A DNA stretch of 16,283 bases, from assembly GCA_026388615.1 (NCBI GenBank), contig JAPLJL010000186.1:1-16283 (forward strand), given 5' to 3'. Source of the stretch: Pseudomonadota bacterium (lineage in GTDB: Bacteria > Desulfobacterota > JAPLJL01). Each line of letters opens with the position of its first letter. Positions within the stretch are counted from its first letter, which is position 1. Shown piece after piece: positions 5,903 through 13,711 of this stretch. The notes under the pieces are model-generated. The model was not told where the DNA came from. It saw only the letters and a list, made by a program, of their open reading frames with translations, and did not search any database. The position numbers and the translations under genes are program-made.

Positions 5903-7510
5903 TTATTTGCGGCGGAGGGATCGGATTTTTCGCAAAATCGGATTTAAAAAGTTATCAAGTTCCTCGATTTTGAGAAGATAAGCAGTCAGCAGGTAGATTA
6001 TCCCTCCCATCCCCACCATCGCGGCCAGAGCCAAAATTCTGATTATCAGGCTGGTCTGGGCTGACCATTCGATTTGATGGGCGCCCAGCATCAGCAAAGC
6101 GCTCATCAGGCCGGCGGCCAAGAGCATTTTCAATCCGGTCAAGAGCACGTCGGAAAAATGAAAGGCGCCGATTTTCCGATGGAGAAGATAGAAGAGCAGA
6201 CCCAGATTAAGGTAAGCGGCGATCGAAGTGGAGAGAGCCAGACCGGCATGTTGCAAGGGGACCATTAGAATCAGATTCAGGGTCAGGTTGGCCAAAAAGG
6301 CGATCAGTGCCACCCGCATCGGCGTCCAGGTATCCTTGAGTGAATAGAAAGCCGGGACGACGATCCTGACCCCGCCAATCCCGAGGAGCCCGACGTTGAA
6401 GGCCAGGAGCGCCCGGCCGGTAAGCAGGGTTTCTTCGGGCCCGAATTTCCCGTGTTCGAAAAGGACGTTGGTGATCGGGGTGCAGAGAGCCGCCAGGGCC
6501 AGGGTGGCGGGGAGAATGATAAAGAGAAGGCTTCGCAGGGAATGATTGAGGGTTTCCTTTAAACCCTCCATATCCTTAAGCGCGGTTTTTTCCGACATGG
6601 TGGGGAGGACCGCGGTGGCCAGGGCGGTGGCGAAGATACCCATGGGGACTTCGATTACTCGATCGGCGTAATAAAGATAGGAGATGGATCCTCGGGGAAG
6701 AAAGGAGGCCAGGAGCATATCGACCAGGATATTTAACTGGTAAACGGCTAGGCCGATTGCGGCCGGGGCGAGAAGAATAAAAATTCTTTTCAAACCCGGA
6801 TGGGAAAATCTGATCGGGCCCCGGAACTTTATCCCGGTGCGCAACAGGAAGGGAATCTGCAAGAGGACCTGGAGAATCCCCCCGAGGATTACGCCGGCGG
6901 CCAGGCCGAAGATCGGATCCCGGAAAAAAGGATACAGCAGGAGAGCGGAGCAGATCATCCCGATATTCAGAAGTACCGGGGAGAAGGCGGGGGCAAAAAA
7001 GTGTTTATGGGAATTTAGGACCCCCATAGCCCAGGCGACCATCCCGACGAGGAGAATATACGGGAAAACCACCCGGGTGAGTCTCACCGCCAGGTTAAAC
7101 ATCTTGGGATCGTAGGTGAATCCATAAGCGAAGAGTTTCACGATCCAGGGGGCGAATCCCACCCCCAGTAGGGTTACGACGCAGAGGATCAGAAAAGACA
7201 CGACCCCGGTGGAACGGATCAGGGTTTCGGCTTCGGAACGGGGGCCGCGGGTCAAATGTTCGGTAAAAACCGGGATGAAAGCGATGGAAAGAGCCCCTTC
7301 CCCGAAAAGGCGGCGGAGGGTGTTGGGAAGCCGAAAAGCCAGAAAGAAAGCGTCGGTGACCCAGCCGGCGCCGAAGAGATAGGCCGTGACCATGTCCCGG
7401 ACGTAGCCGAAGATCCGGGAGGCCAGGGTGGCGCCTCCGACCACGCCGGTGGCCCGGAGAATACTTTCTTTTTCGTCCGGTTGACCCAGACGGCTTTTAT
7501 TTTCCTCCAT
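5903..7510 (-). CDS. murJ: Lipid II flippase MurJ (MviN family)
   Basis: MurJ, 535 aa, is the MOP-superfamily inner-membrane flippase that moves lipid II outward for peptidoglycan synthesis; about 14 hydrophobic segments are visible, as in the family. The N-terminal family pattern ASRIFGYVRD...TDAFFLAFRLPNTLRRLFGEGA is present. Residues matching functionally important E. coli positions are Arg32, Arg38, Asp53, Arg66 and, in YYADRVIEVPMG, Arg284. Length is slightly above E. coli's 511. The start ATG overlaps the end of the DedA-family gene by 14 bp, so translation is probably coupled to it. The C-terminus SLRRK ends beside the priA-murJ spacer, with no convincing terminator. Intact and ordinary. 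Confidence 0.97.
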   Translation of the reverse strand: MEENKSRLGQPDEKESILRATGVVGGATLASRIFGYVRDMVTAYLFGAGWVTDAFFLAFRLPNTLRRLFGEGALSIAFIPVFTEHLTRGPRSEAETLIRSTGVVSFLILCVVTLLGVGFAPWIVKLFAYGFTYDPKMFNLAVRLTRVVFPYILLVGMVAWAMGVLNSHKHFFAPAFSPVLLNIGMICSALLLYPFFRDPIFGLAAGVILGGILQVLLQIPFLLRTGIKFRGPIRFSHPGLKRIFILLAPAAIGLAVYQLNILVDMLLASFLPRGSISYLYYADRVIEVPMGIFATALATAVLPTMSEKTALKDMEGLKETLNHSLRSLLFIILPATLALAALCTPITNVLFEHGKFGPEETLLTGRALLAFNVGLLGIGGVRIVVPAFYSLKDTWTPMRVALIAFLANLTLNLILMVPLQHAGLALSTSIAAYLNLGLLFYLLHRKIGAFHFSDVLLTGLKMLLAAGLMSALLMLGAHQIEWSAQTSLIIRILALAAMVGMGGIIYLLTAYLLKIEELDNFLNPILRKIRSLRRK

Positions 7511-8123
7511 GCTCGGGTTCTTGCTGGCGGTTTCTGCGAATCATGAGGAGCGAGACGGTAAATATCACCAGGGGAATCAGGAGGATACCGACATGGCTGA
7601 TTTTGTCCATGATCATTACGGCCTTGTCGAATTTATAGGCCAGGCGGTATCCCAGGTAAATAACCGCGGGGGTGAAAATCAGATTGGCGGCCAAGTCGGC
7701 GGGCCAGACCTTTTTCAGTTCCATCCGGGAGATGCCCGCGGACAGGAAGGTGGCATAGCGGAATCCGCTGATGAAACGGGCCAGGAATATGGTCCAGGAC
7801 CCGTAGCGCTGGAAATAATCCTCGATCCGGAAAAGCGCCTGGCCGGGAAGGATGATCCGCGAGGGGAGTTTCCGGATGAATTTTTCCCCCAGCAGTCTTC
7901 CGTATCCGTAAACCAGGGTATCGGCCATGAGGATCCCGAGAAAGCAGACCGGGACAATCAGCTCGGCTTGGACCAGATGGTGCTGAATGGCATAGCCGCA
8001 GAGGAAGAGGATCAGTTCCTCCGGCGCCGGCAGACCCACAGTGGCCAGGAGAAGAAGACAGGGAACCAGGAGATAAAGGTAGCCCCCCACCTGGGAAAAA
8101 AGGGAGAGAAGGGATGATTCCAA
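7497..8123 (-). CDS. DedA-family membrane protein
   Basis: This 208-residue polytopic inner-membrane protein belongs to the DedA/SNARE-associated (VTT) family; some members flip undecaprenyl phosphate or phospholipids. Seen here are the acidic pair in LPAPEEL (Glu35-Glu36), an Asp in the next segment (Asp68), and the pattern FLARFISGFRYATFLSAGISRM (113-134) with conserved Arg116 and Arg122. Many DedA proteins have a Pro where this one has Ser119 (RFxPGxR). The C-terminal tail is hydrophilic. The start is a TTG at 8123 without a clear ribosome-binding site, only 27 nt from the 3' end of tRNA-Leu, so the start is less certain than the identity. Overlap with murJ fits a shared role in undecaprenyl/lipid II traffic, though that is inference. 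Confidence 0.88.
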   Translation of the reverse strand: MESSLLSLFSQVGGYLYLLVPCLLLLATVGLPAPEELILFLCGYAIQHHLVQAELIVPVCFLGILMADTLVYGYGRLLGEKFIRKLPSRIILPGQALFRIEDYFQRYGSWTIFLARFISGFRYATFLSAGISRMELKKVWPADLAANLIFTPAVIYLGYRLAYKFDKAVMIMDKISHVGILLIPLVIFTVSLLMIRRNRQQEPEHGGK

Positions 8124-8150
8124 ATTTTTGCTGGTTTAAAAAGAAAATAA

Positions 8151-8237
8151 TGGTGCCGAAGGCGGGACTCGAACCCGCACGGGCGTAGCCCACCACCCCC
8201 TCAAGATGGCGTGTCTACCAAATTCCACCACTTCGGC
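8151..8237 (-). tRNA. tRNA-Leu (anticodon GAG)
   Basis: The minus strand folds as an 87-nt class II tRNA with encoded CCA (8151-8153). The acceptor stem GCCGAAG/CTTCGGC is perfect, the D-arm contains GGTAGACAC, and the anticodon stem CCATC/GGTGG carries the loop TTGAGGG, so the anticodon is GAG (reads CUC/CUU). A long variable arm GGGCTACGCCC and T-loop GGTTCGAGTCC follow. It lies 23 nt after secG and 27 nt before the DedA-family gene on the same strand, so it may be processed from a mixed mRNA-tRNA transcript. Confidence 0.97.
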
Positions 8238-8260
8238 GGCAAAGTTCATTTCCCTTCTGG

Positions 8261-8647
8261 TCACGGCCGCGGGGTCGGAGAGGCGGGATTTCCTGGACCG
8301 GTTTCAGATGGAATCGAGGTCGGTGAACCGGAACCGGCGTCAGGCAGGGGGGGAACTTCCGGGCCCGGGGTCACCGGTCCGGAGGGGGCGGCTTCCTTTT
8401 CCAGGAGTCGGCTGGTTCCCGGCCGGCCTTTCAGATAGGAGAGGGAGATCGAGGTAATCATGAAAACGATGGCGGCGATTACCGTCATCTTGGAGAGAAG
8501 GGTGCCCGCCCCTCGGGGTCCGAAGACAGTCTGGCTTGATCCTCCGAAGGTGGCTCCGATTTCCGCTCCCTTGCCGGTTTGCAGGAGAACGATCAGGATC
8601 AGGAAAACACAGACCAGAATATGAATAGCGATAATAAATGCACTCAT
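8261..8647 (-). CDS. secG: Preprotein translocase subunit SecG
   Basis: SecG, 128 aa, is the small SecYEG translocon subunit that assists SecA-driven export. It has two membrane segments (about 4-22 and 52-71) joined by the family loop GKGAEIGATFGGSSQTVFG (25-43), which is diagnostic. The tail after about residue 73 is rich in Pro, Gly and Ser and looks disordered; such tails vary among SecG proteins. ATG 8647 is the natural start because the first membrane helix begins at once; the ribosome-binding site is poor. A promoter candidate lies just upstream. secG followed by a leucine tRNA gene is a common bacterial arrangement. Confidence 0.95.
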   Translation of the reverse strand: MSAFIIAIHILVCVFLILIVLLQTGKGAEIGATFGGSSQTVFGPRGAGTLLSKMTVIAAIVFMITSISLSYLKGRPGTSRLLEKEAAPSGPVTPGPEVPPLPDAGSGSPTSIPSETGPGNPASPTPRP

Positions 8648-8662
8648 AGTTTACCAGGTAAA

Positions 8663-8691
8663 TAAATACTCAAGAGTGAGGTAAAAATCAA
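8663..8691 (-). promoter_or_regulatory. secG: Promoter candidate for secG / tRNA-Leu / dedA / murJ
   Basis: On the minus strand TTGATT (8691-8686) and TATTTA (8668-8663) are 17 bp apart in the 60-bp gap between the lipoprotein gene and secG. Transcription would start near 8656, 9 nt before the start codon. Matches to consensus are partial, and readthrough from the lipoprotein gene is equally possible. Confidence 0.3.
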
Positions 8692-8707
8692 GGGTCAGGA
8701 AAGATCT

Positions 8708-9766
8708 TCACTTGGTGGGGGCGTATCGAAAACGGAGGGCATCGGGGTTCTGGGAGCGGTAAGCCAGCCCCACCGCGCCCTGGGAGTTAACCGCGATCGA
8801 GGTCCAGAGCCCGGTGACCCCGGCGGTATCATACCGGTAAACCTGCCAGCGGTCATAACTTTGTAGCGCCACCATGAGATCCCCGTTGGATTCCTCAAAA
8901 TAGCTGATTACCGGATTCTCCCGGAAAGAAATGGCGATATCGCAGTAAGCGCCGCTGGATCCTTGCGAGTCCACCAATTCCCGGATCCAGAAATTGCGGC
9001 TCGGATCGTACTTAGCGTACCAGAGCTCCCCCCGACTGATGAAAGGGATCCCCTGCAGGTCCAGGGCCAGGGAGGTTGCAAAAGAGACGTTTTGCCCCAG
9101 GTCCATGGTAACCGTTTCGGCCACGGATCCGGTGGGGGTAGAGGTCAGGAAACGGAGGTCAGAGGTTCCCGCCCTGGTGTAGCTTACATAAAGATAGCCG
9201 TTGGGATCGAGAGCGAGGGAACTTCCCATTCCGTTATTCCCGTCCGGGTCCAGGATCTCGGTATGCCAGCTGGTGCCGTCGTACGAAGCCAATTTGAGCT
9301 TTCCCTCGGTCTCGTCCCGATAAGAGATGCGGGGGAGGTTCTCCGGGGTCAGGACCAGGGAGCTGTAGGATCCGACGTCGCCGATTTGATCGACGAGCTC
9401 GACCCGCCAGCGGTTCTTTCCTCCCTCTCCGGGTTCCAGGCTGGCGTAACGGAGATCCCCATTGCTCAAATCGTAATAGCTGATATGGGGATAATCGTTG
9501 GAATCGAAAGCCAGGGAGGTATAATATCCTACTCCTCCGCCCGTTCCCTGGTCCACGATGGTGCTGGGGATGGCTTGGTAAAAATAATGATTATCCACGG
9601 TTCCGGGCGAGGAATTATCCTGACAGGAACAGGGGGGACAGATTTCTTCCCCGGAGGCGGGCTCGGTAACTTTGGAGGAGCAACCGGAAAAAAACCAGAC
9701 AGAAATGGCTGCGAAAATGAGCAGGATTTCGGAAATCCGCGCAGATCTTCTCATCTTCATATACAT
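8708..9766 (-). CDS. Lipoprotein with six beta-propeller-like repeats, function unknown
   Basis: This is a 352-residue predicted lipoprotein. The signal ends in WFFSGC with Cys29 and Ser at the next position, which favours the outer membrane. A short cysteine cluster (CPPCSC, 43-48) precedes six repeats of 33-52 residues at about 80-131, 132-178, 179-226, 227-270, 271-317 and 318-350. The consensus is SLALDxxGxPxISYxD...GDLxxA; repeat 4 is the most degenerate. Repeats of this type usually form one blade each of a beta-propeller, so a six-bladed propeller is expected. No catalytic motif is visible and I cannot name a ligand. Met codons at residues 1, 3 and 5 are all possible starts. A -10-like TATAAT (9775-9780) would put the transcript start almost at the ATG. 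It may be co-transcribed with secG, 60 bp downstream, but is probably unrelated functionally. Confidence 0.8.
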   Translation of the reverse strand: MYMKMRRSARISEILLIFAAISVWFFSGCSSKVTEPASGEEICPPCSCQDNSSPGTVDNHYFYQAIPSTIVDQGTGGGVGYYTSLAFDSNDYPHISYYDLSNGDLRYASLEPGEGGKNRWRVELVDQIGDVGSYSSLVLTPENLPRISYRDETEGKLKLASYDGTSWHTEILDPDGNNGMGSSLALDPNGYLYVSYTRAGTSDLRFLTSTPTGSVAETVTMDLGQNVSFATSLALDLQGIPFISRGELWYAKYDPSRNFWIRELVDSQGSSGAYCDIAISFRENPVISYFEESNGDLMVALQSYDRWQVYRYDTAGVTGLWTSIAVNSQGAVGLAYRSQNPDALRFRYAPTK

Positions 9767-9774
9767 ATCATAAC

Positions 9775-9780
9775 ATTATA
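9775..9780 (-). promoter_or_regulatory. -10 element candidate for the propeller lipoprotein gene
   Basis: The minus strand has a perfect TATAAT, but no recognisable -35 lies 16-18 bp upstream. The predicted start near 9768 would make the transcript nearly leaderless, which agrees with the absence of a Shine-Dalgarno sequence. Confidence 0.25.
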
Positions 9781-9796
9781 ATAAAGCAATTTGGGT

Positions 9797-9825
9797 TTGA
9801 CCTGAGCCTTAAGCTTGATTAAAAA
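9797..9825 (+). promoter_or_regulatory. Promoter candidate for the HEAT / HD-GYP cluster
   Basis: TTGACC (9797-9802) and TAAAAA (9820-9825) are 17 bp apart in the 83-bp divergent gap. The start would fall near 9832, just before a G-rich Shine-Dalgarno (GGGGGT, 9835-9840) for the TTG start at 9850. The -35 is good and the -10 is weak. Confidence 0.35.
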
Positions 9826-9849
9826 TGTATTATCGGGGGTAAAAAAGGG

Positions 9850-11397
9850 TTGGAAGCTACGGAAAGAATATTGGGGTTCTTGCAGGAGTGGGCCAAGGCC
9901 GTTCGCGCCTATAACCTTTACCCGGAGGGCCATCCCTCCCTGGTTTCCTCCGCGGGACTCCTTTCCCGGCTTTCCCAGGAACTGGCCGAAGCCGGGTACT
10001 CCCCCCTGGAAGTGGAGATCAGCCGGATGGGTTTCAAATACCAGGGCCAAAAAATATCCTCGACCAGCCCGGCCGTTTTCGGCCTGCTCAGCCACCTCCA
10101 TCAGCGTCGTTTGCGCCGAGTCACGTTCCTGCCCTCCCTGGAGCCCGAGGCGATCCACGAATTTCTCCAGATCATTTCCCTGAACGAGGGCGAAATCCGT
10201 TCCCTGGGAGGGGTCAAGGCGATTTGTGAACTCCGCAAGATTTCCGGCCTGGAGGTGGACGAAGTGAGCTTCCAGGAGGTTTTGCCCGACGAGGAGCACC
10301 TTCTGCTGGAGGTGCGGGAAGAACTTCCTTCCCCGCAGGAATTCACCGCGGAGGCCGAACCCGACCAGGATGAACGGACCAAGCTCCGGGCGCTTTTGCA
10401 GAATCTGGAAAGGGAGGATGACCTGAACCGGGCGGCCGGGATGCTCTCCGAATTTGCCGAAGTTCTCCGCCCGCTTTTGGAACTGGACCGGAGGGAAGCC
10501 GTGCTGGAAGCGCTGGGAGGGCTGACCCAGCTTTCCACCTCGCCGATGATCACGGAGGAAAAACGGGCTTTCTTCGCCCAAAGCTGGAGACAGGTATTGA
10601 CCCGTCCGACCCTGGGAACGCTGCTCAACTGGCTGGCTAAGCCTCCGGAGATCGAAATCGGATTGGTAATGCGGATCATGGAGACCGCGGGCCCGGGAAT
10701 TCTGCCCCAGTTCCTGGCGGCGCTCTCGGAGTGTCCGCGGTCGCGTCTGGCCGGTTCCCCGGGGCTCTTACTGCTGGCGGTTTTTCCGGAAGAGGAAATC
10801 ATCCAGCTCTTGTCCGAAAAAGCCCGGTCCGCCCCGCTCTCCCAGATCGCCTCGGCGCTGTTCCTGCTGAGCCAGATCGCGGAGGAAAGAGCCGTGCCTA
10901 CCTTGCGGGAACTGCTTTCACGCCCGGAAGGCGCAGTGCAGCGGGAGGCGATCTCCGGCTTGTCTCTGATCGGCGGTAAAAACGCCGCGCGGATATTAAT
11001 GAATTATTTTTTCAACGCTCCGGTGGAACAGAAACCGTTGGTCGTGACGGCCCTGGGATCGATGCCCCCTGAGGATGTTTTTCACTTTCTGACCCAGATT
11101 TGCCTGGGGGATTCGACCGTGGCCCTGAAAAAGAGCGCGATCGCGGCTTTGGGAAACCTGAAGGATCAGAGGGTGGGGCCCCTGCTGATCAAGATTTTGA
11201 AACGGAAAAGTATCTTCCGGCGGCTGCCTTCGGAACTGGAACGGGAGGCGGCTTCCGCCCTGGCGGAGATCGGGGGAAAAGAGGCTTTTAATTTTTTCCT
11301 GCAGGTCTTGCGGCGCCGGGATTTTTCTGATCCGGGCTTACTCTGGGAAGCCTTGGGAAACTGGGAGAAAAAAATCGGGCTGTTCAATGGAAATTGA
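9850..11397 (+). CDS. HEAT-repeat protein with N-terminal YPxGHP domain
   Basis: This 515-residue predicted cytoplasmic protein has no signal peptide or membrane segment. Residues 1 to about 140 form a domain with YPEGHP at 24-29 that recurs at the start of the next gene's product. A linker rich in Glu and Asp follows (about 141-190). The rest is helical, and about 330-506 carries HEAT-like repeats such as AVPTLRELLSRPEGAVQREAISGLSLIGG and LKKSAIAALGNLKDQRVGPLLIKIL. HEAT arrays are protein-interaction scaffolds; no catalytic motif is seen. The start is TTG 9850 with GGGGGT upstream; no in-frame ATG lies nearby, and this start aligns the N-terminus with the HD-GYP partner. Its last 11 bp overlap that gene, so the two are translationally coupled and probably act together. 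Specific function unknown. Confidence 0.82.
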   Translation: MEATERILGFLQEWAKAVRAYNLYPEGHPSLVSSAGLLSRLSQELAEAGYSPLEVEISRMGFKYQGQKISSTSPAVFGLLSHLHQRRLRRVTFLPSLEPEAIHEFLQIISLNEGEIRSLGGVKAICELRKISGLEVDEVSFQEVLPDEEHLLLEVREELPSPQEFTAEAEPDQDERTKLRALLQNLEREDDLNRAAGMLSEFAEVLRPLLELDRREAVLEALGGLTQLSTSPMITEEKRAFFAQSWRQVLTRPTLGTLLNWLAKPPEIEIGLVMRIMETAGPGILPQFLAALSECPRSRLAGSPGLLLLAVFPEEEIIQLLSEKARSAPLSQIASALFLLSQIAEERAVPTLRELLSRPEGAVQREAISGLSLIGGKNAARILMNYFFNAPVEQKPLVVTALGSMPPEDVFHFLTQICLGDSTVALKKSAIAALGNLKDQRVGPLLIKILKRKSIFRRLPSELEREAASALAEIGGKEAFNFFLQVLRRRDFSDPGLLWEALGNWEKKIGLFNGN

Positions 11398-12712
11398 AGT
11401 TTTTTACAAGATAATTAACGCTTTCGCCGGGGCGATCCGGAACCTCTCCTATTATCCCCCGGGGCATCCGGCCCTCCTCCGCCAGATCCAAGTGGTCCTC
11501 TCCCTCCTGTTGCCGCTTTTAGAAGAGGGGGATGTCAGCCTCGGGGTGGCCGAGGGAGTGCTGGTCTTGAACAGCGAACCCCTGTTTAAGGAAAGCCCGG
11601 CGGGAGAGGAACTGAAAGCCCGTTTTGCCGAGAGGGGAGTCGGCGGCCTGGCCTTCCGCCGGGAGGTTACCGCGGAGGAGATTTTTGCCCTGAGCCGGAT
11701 TCTGCACCAGGATCCGGTTTCCTCTCCGGCCCCGGAGGGATTGCTGGCGCAATTCCAGAAAGCCGGGATCGAAAACATCGTGCCGGTCGAGATTGAAGCG
11801 GTTGAGGACAAGGCCCAGCGGGTTTATCACTCGGCCCGGGATATCGTGGCCAAAGTCATGAACGACGCCCGTCTGGGGATGATTCCCAAAGTGGAAACCG
11901 CGGTGAAAACCATCGCGGAGATGGCGGATATCATGATTTCCGACCGCAACGCGATCCTGGGCCTGACCATGCTTTCTTCCTACGATAATTACACCTTCAA
12001 CCACAGCGTGAATGTCGGTATCCTGGCCCTGAGTCTGGCCCAGCACCTGGAGCATTCCGAATCCCTCCAGATGGAAGTGGGGGTGGCCGGGCTTCTGCAT
12101 GATATCGGGAAAACCTTTACCCCCCTGAACGTCCTGAACAAGCCGGGGCCGCTTTCGGATGAGGAGTGGGAAATCATCCGCCGTCACCCGTTGGACGGCA
12201 CCAGGCTGATCGAAAAGATGGAAGGGCCTCCCCCGGGAACCTCCGCCATCGTCCTGGAACATCACATGGGATACAATCTCCGGGGGTATCCCAAACCCCC
12301 CGGGTCCAACCATAAGCAGCATCCGGGGACCGGGATCGTGACCATTTCCGATTGCTACGATTCCATGACTACCCTGCGCGCTTACCAGGAGCGGCTTGAG
12401 CCCCGGGAGGCGTTAAAAAAAATGAACGTTCTGGCGGGAAAACATTTTGATCCGAACACGCTTAAGAGTTTTATCCAGATGCTGGGGATCTATCCGATCG
12501 GGAGCCTGGTCCGGCTCAACAGCGGAGAAATCGCCCTGGTGACCGGGGTGGAGAGCGGTGATCCCAATCATCCCCGGGTGAAGATTGTCACCGATCGCGA
12601 CGGGACAAAGATCCCGGAGTACCGGGAAATGAAACTGGCCGAAGATCCCCAGGGCCGGGAGATTATCACGACCGTGGATTTCATGGCCAAGGACGTGGAT
12701 ATTTCCCCCTGA
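11387..12712 (+). CDS. HD-GYP domain protein with N-terminal YPxGHP domain (probable c-di-GMP phosphodiesterase or sensor)
   Basis: This protein has 441 residues. Residues 1-140 share the YPxGHP domain (YPPGHP 23-28) with the HEAT protein upstream. An HD-GYP domain follows (about 180-360); the family hydrolyses cyclic di-GMP or related dinucleotides with a metal centre. Family metal ligands appear present: His206 (NHSVNV), His238-Asp239 (LLHDIGK), His267 (RRHPLDG), His292-His293 and Asp322 (SDCYDS). GYP is at 300-302. The usual HHExxDGxGYP reads HHMGYNLRGYP here, so Glu, Asp and the first Gly are replaced; activity may be altered. A C-terminal beta-rich segment (about 368-420, YPIGSLVRLNSGEIALV) is common in this family. 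No membrane segment or receiver domain is visible, so the N-terminal domain probably supplies input. trxB starts 33 bp downstream. Confidence 0.9.
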   Translation: MEIEVFYKIINAFAGAIRNLSYYPPGHPALLRQIQVVLSLLLPLLEEGDVSLGVAEGVLVLNSEPLFKESPAGEELKARFAERGVGGLAFRREVTAEEIFALSRILHQDPVSSPAPEGLLAQFQKAGIENIVPVEIEAVEDKAQRVYHSARDIVAKVMNDARLGMIPKVETAVKTIAEMADIMISDRNAILGLTMLSSYDNYTFNHSVNVGILALSLAQHLEHSESLQMEVGVAGLLHDIGKTFTPLNVLNKPGPLSDEEWEIIRRHPLDGTRLIEKMEGPPPGTSAIVLEHHMGYNLRGYPKPPGSNHKQHPGTGIVTISDCYDSMTTLRAYQERLEPREALKKMNVLAGKHFDPNTLKSFIQMLGIYPIGSLVRLNSGEIALVTGVESGDPNHPRVKIVTDRDGTKIPEYREMKLAEDPQGREIITTVDFMAKDVDISP

Positions 12713-12745
12713 GGGAAGCCCGGACCCGGAGACGGAAAGGCGACC

Positions 12746-13675
12746 ATGACTTACGACGTTATTATCCTGGGAGGCGGACCGGCGGGGCTGACCGCGGGGA
12801 TTTATCTGTCCCGGAGCGGAAAAAAAACCCTGCTGCTCGAGGGTATCGAGGGAGGGGAGGCCGCCCGGATTCAAAAGGTCGAGAACTACCCGGGGTTTCC
12901 CGAGGGAATCTCCGGCTCCGATCTGGTTGCCCGAATCCGGGAGCAGGCCCAGGCTTTTGGGACCGAGATCCGGAGCGAGGAGGCCACCGCCCTGGAAGCG
13001 GTCGGGGAGGAAAGGCGGGTCCGCGTGGAAGCGGAGGTGTTGGTTTCCCGGAGCGCGATCATCGCCATCGGCACCCATCCCCGTCGGTTGCACGTTCCCG
13101 GCGAAAAGGAACTTTTCGGCCGCGGGGTTTCTTACTGCGCTACCTGTGACGGCCCTCTCTTCCGAGGGAAGCCGGTGGCGGTGGTGGGGGGCGGAAACTC
13201 GGCGGTCCACGAAGCCCTGCACCTGGCGGGCCTGGCCTCCCGGGTTTACCTGATCCACCGGCGGGACTGCCTACGCGCCGAGCATGTCGCCAGAAAACGG
13301 GTCCGTTCCCATCCGCGGGTCGAAATTGTCTGGGATTCCATTCCGCAGCGATTCCTGGGCGACGAATCGCTGAGCGGGATCGAGATTCTGAATAAAAAAA
13401 CCGGGGCGGTCAGCGTGCTGGAGGCGGCGGCGGTTTTCGTGAGTATCGGGGCCCACCCTCAGACCGATTTTCTCCGGGGTGTCTTGGCATTGGATTCGGA
13501 GGGATTTATAGTAACGAGGGAGAACCTTGAAACTTCGATTCCAGGGGTGTTTGCGGCCGGGGATGTGCGGGCCCAGGATCTCCGCCAGATCGTCACCGCG
13601 GTGGCGGAGGGGGCTCGGGCGGCCCAGGCGGCGGAGAATTACTGCGGCGGGATGACACCCCCCGGCGGTAAATAA
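12746..13675 (+). CDS. trxB: Thioredoxin reductase (NADPH)
   Basis: This 309-residue flavoprotein fits TrxB, which uses NADPH to reduce thioredoxin through FAD and a redox disulfide. Seen in order are the FAD-binding GGGPAG (9-14), VENYPGFP (45-52), the active-site CATC (Cys131, Cys134) within VSYCATCDGP, and a second nucleotide fold VGGGNSA (147-152). Then come the NADPH-phosphate signature HRRxxxR (171-177) and the C-terminal FAD motif AGDV (271-274). Length matches the family (E. coli 321). GGGNSA in place of GGGDSA occurs in other members. ATG 12746 has GGAAAGG five bases upstream. It sits between the HD-GYP gene and two cNBD genes, on one strand with short gaps, and no thioredoxin gene lies beside it. 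A related CATC-type flavoprotein with another partner cannot be excluded. Confidence 0.93.
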   Translation: MTYDVIILGGGPAGLTAGIYLSRSGKKTLLLEGIEGGEAARIQKVENYPGFPEGISGSDLVARIREQAQAFGTEIRSEEATALEAVGEERRVRVEAEVLVSRSAIIAIGTHPRRLHVPGEKELFGRGVSYCATCDGPLFRGKPVAVVGGGNSAVHEALHLAGLASRVYLIHRRDCLRAEHVARKRVRSHPRVEIVWDSIPQRFLGDESLSGIEILNKKTGAVSVLEAAAVFVSIGAHPQTDFLRGVLALDSEGFIVTRENLETSIPGVFAAGDVRAQDLRQIVTAVAEGARAAQAAENYCGGMTPPGGK

Positions 13676-13711
13676 GAATCGGGCTAGGCGCGAAAGTTAA
13701 GGGGGAGCGGA

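Noticed and set aside
7509..8117. Plus-strand ORF antisense to the DedA-family gene
   Set aside because: It mirrors a well-supported membrane protein frame and has no domain of its own.
8963..9781. Plus-strand ORF of 272 aa antisense to the propeller lipoprotein
   Set aside because: The minus-strand frame has a lipobox and six regular repeats; the plus frame has neither.
9757..10581. Minus-strand ORF of 274 aa antisense to the HEAT protein
   Set aside because: It is low-complexity and overlaps the shared YPxGHP domain, which is conserved between two genes on the other strand.
11519..12322. Minus-strand ORF antisense to the HD-GYP gene
   Set aside because: It is antisense to conserved HD motifs and is a compositional shadow.
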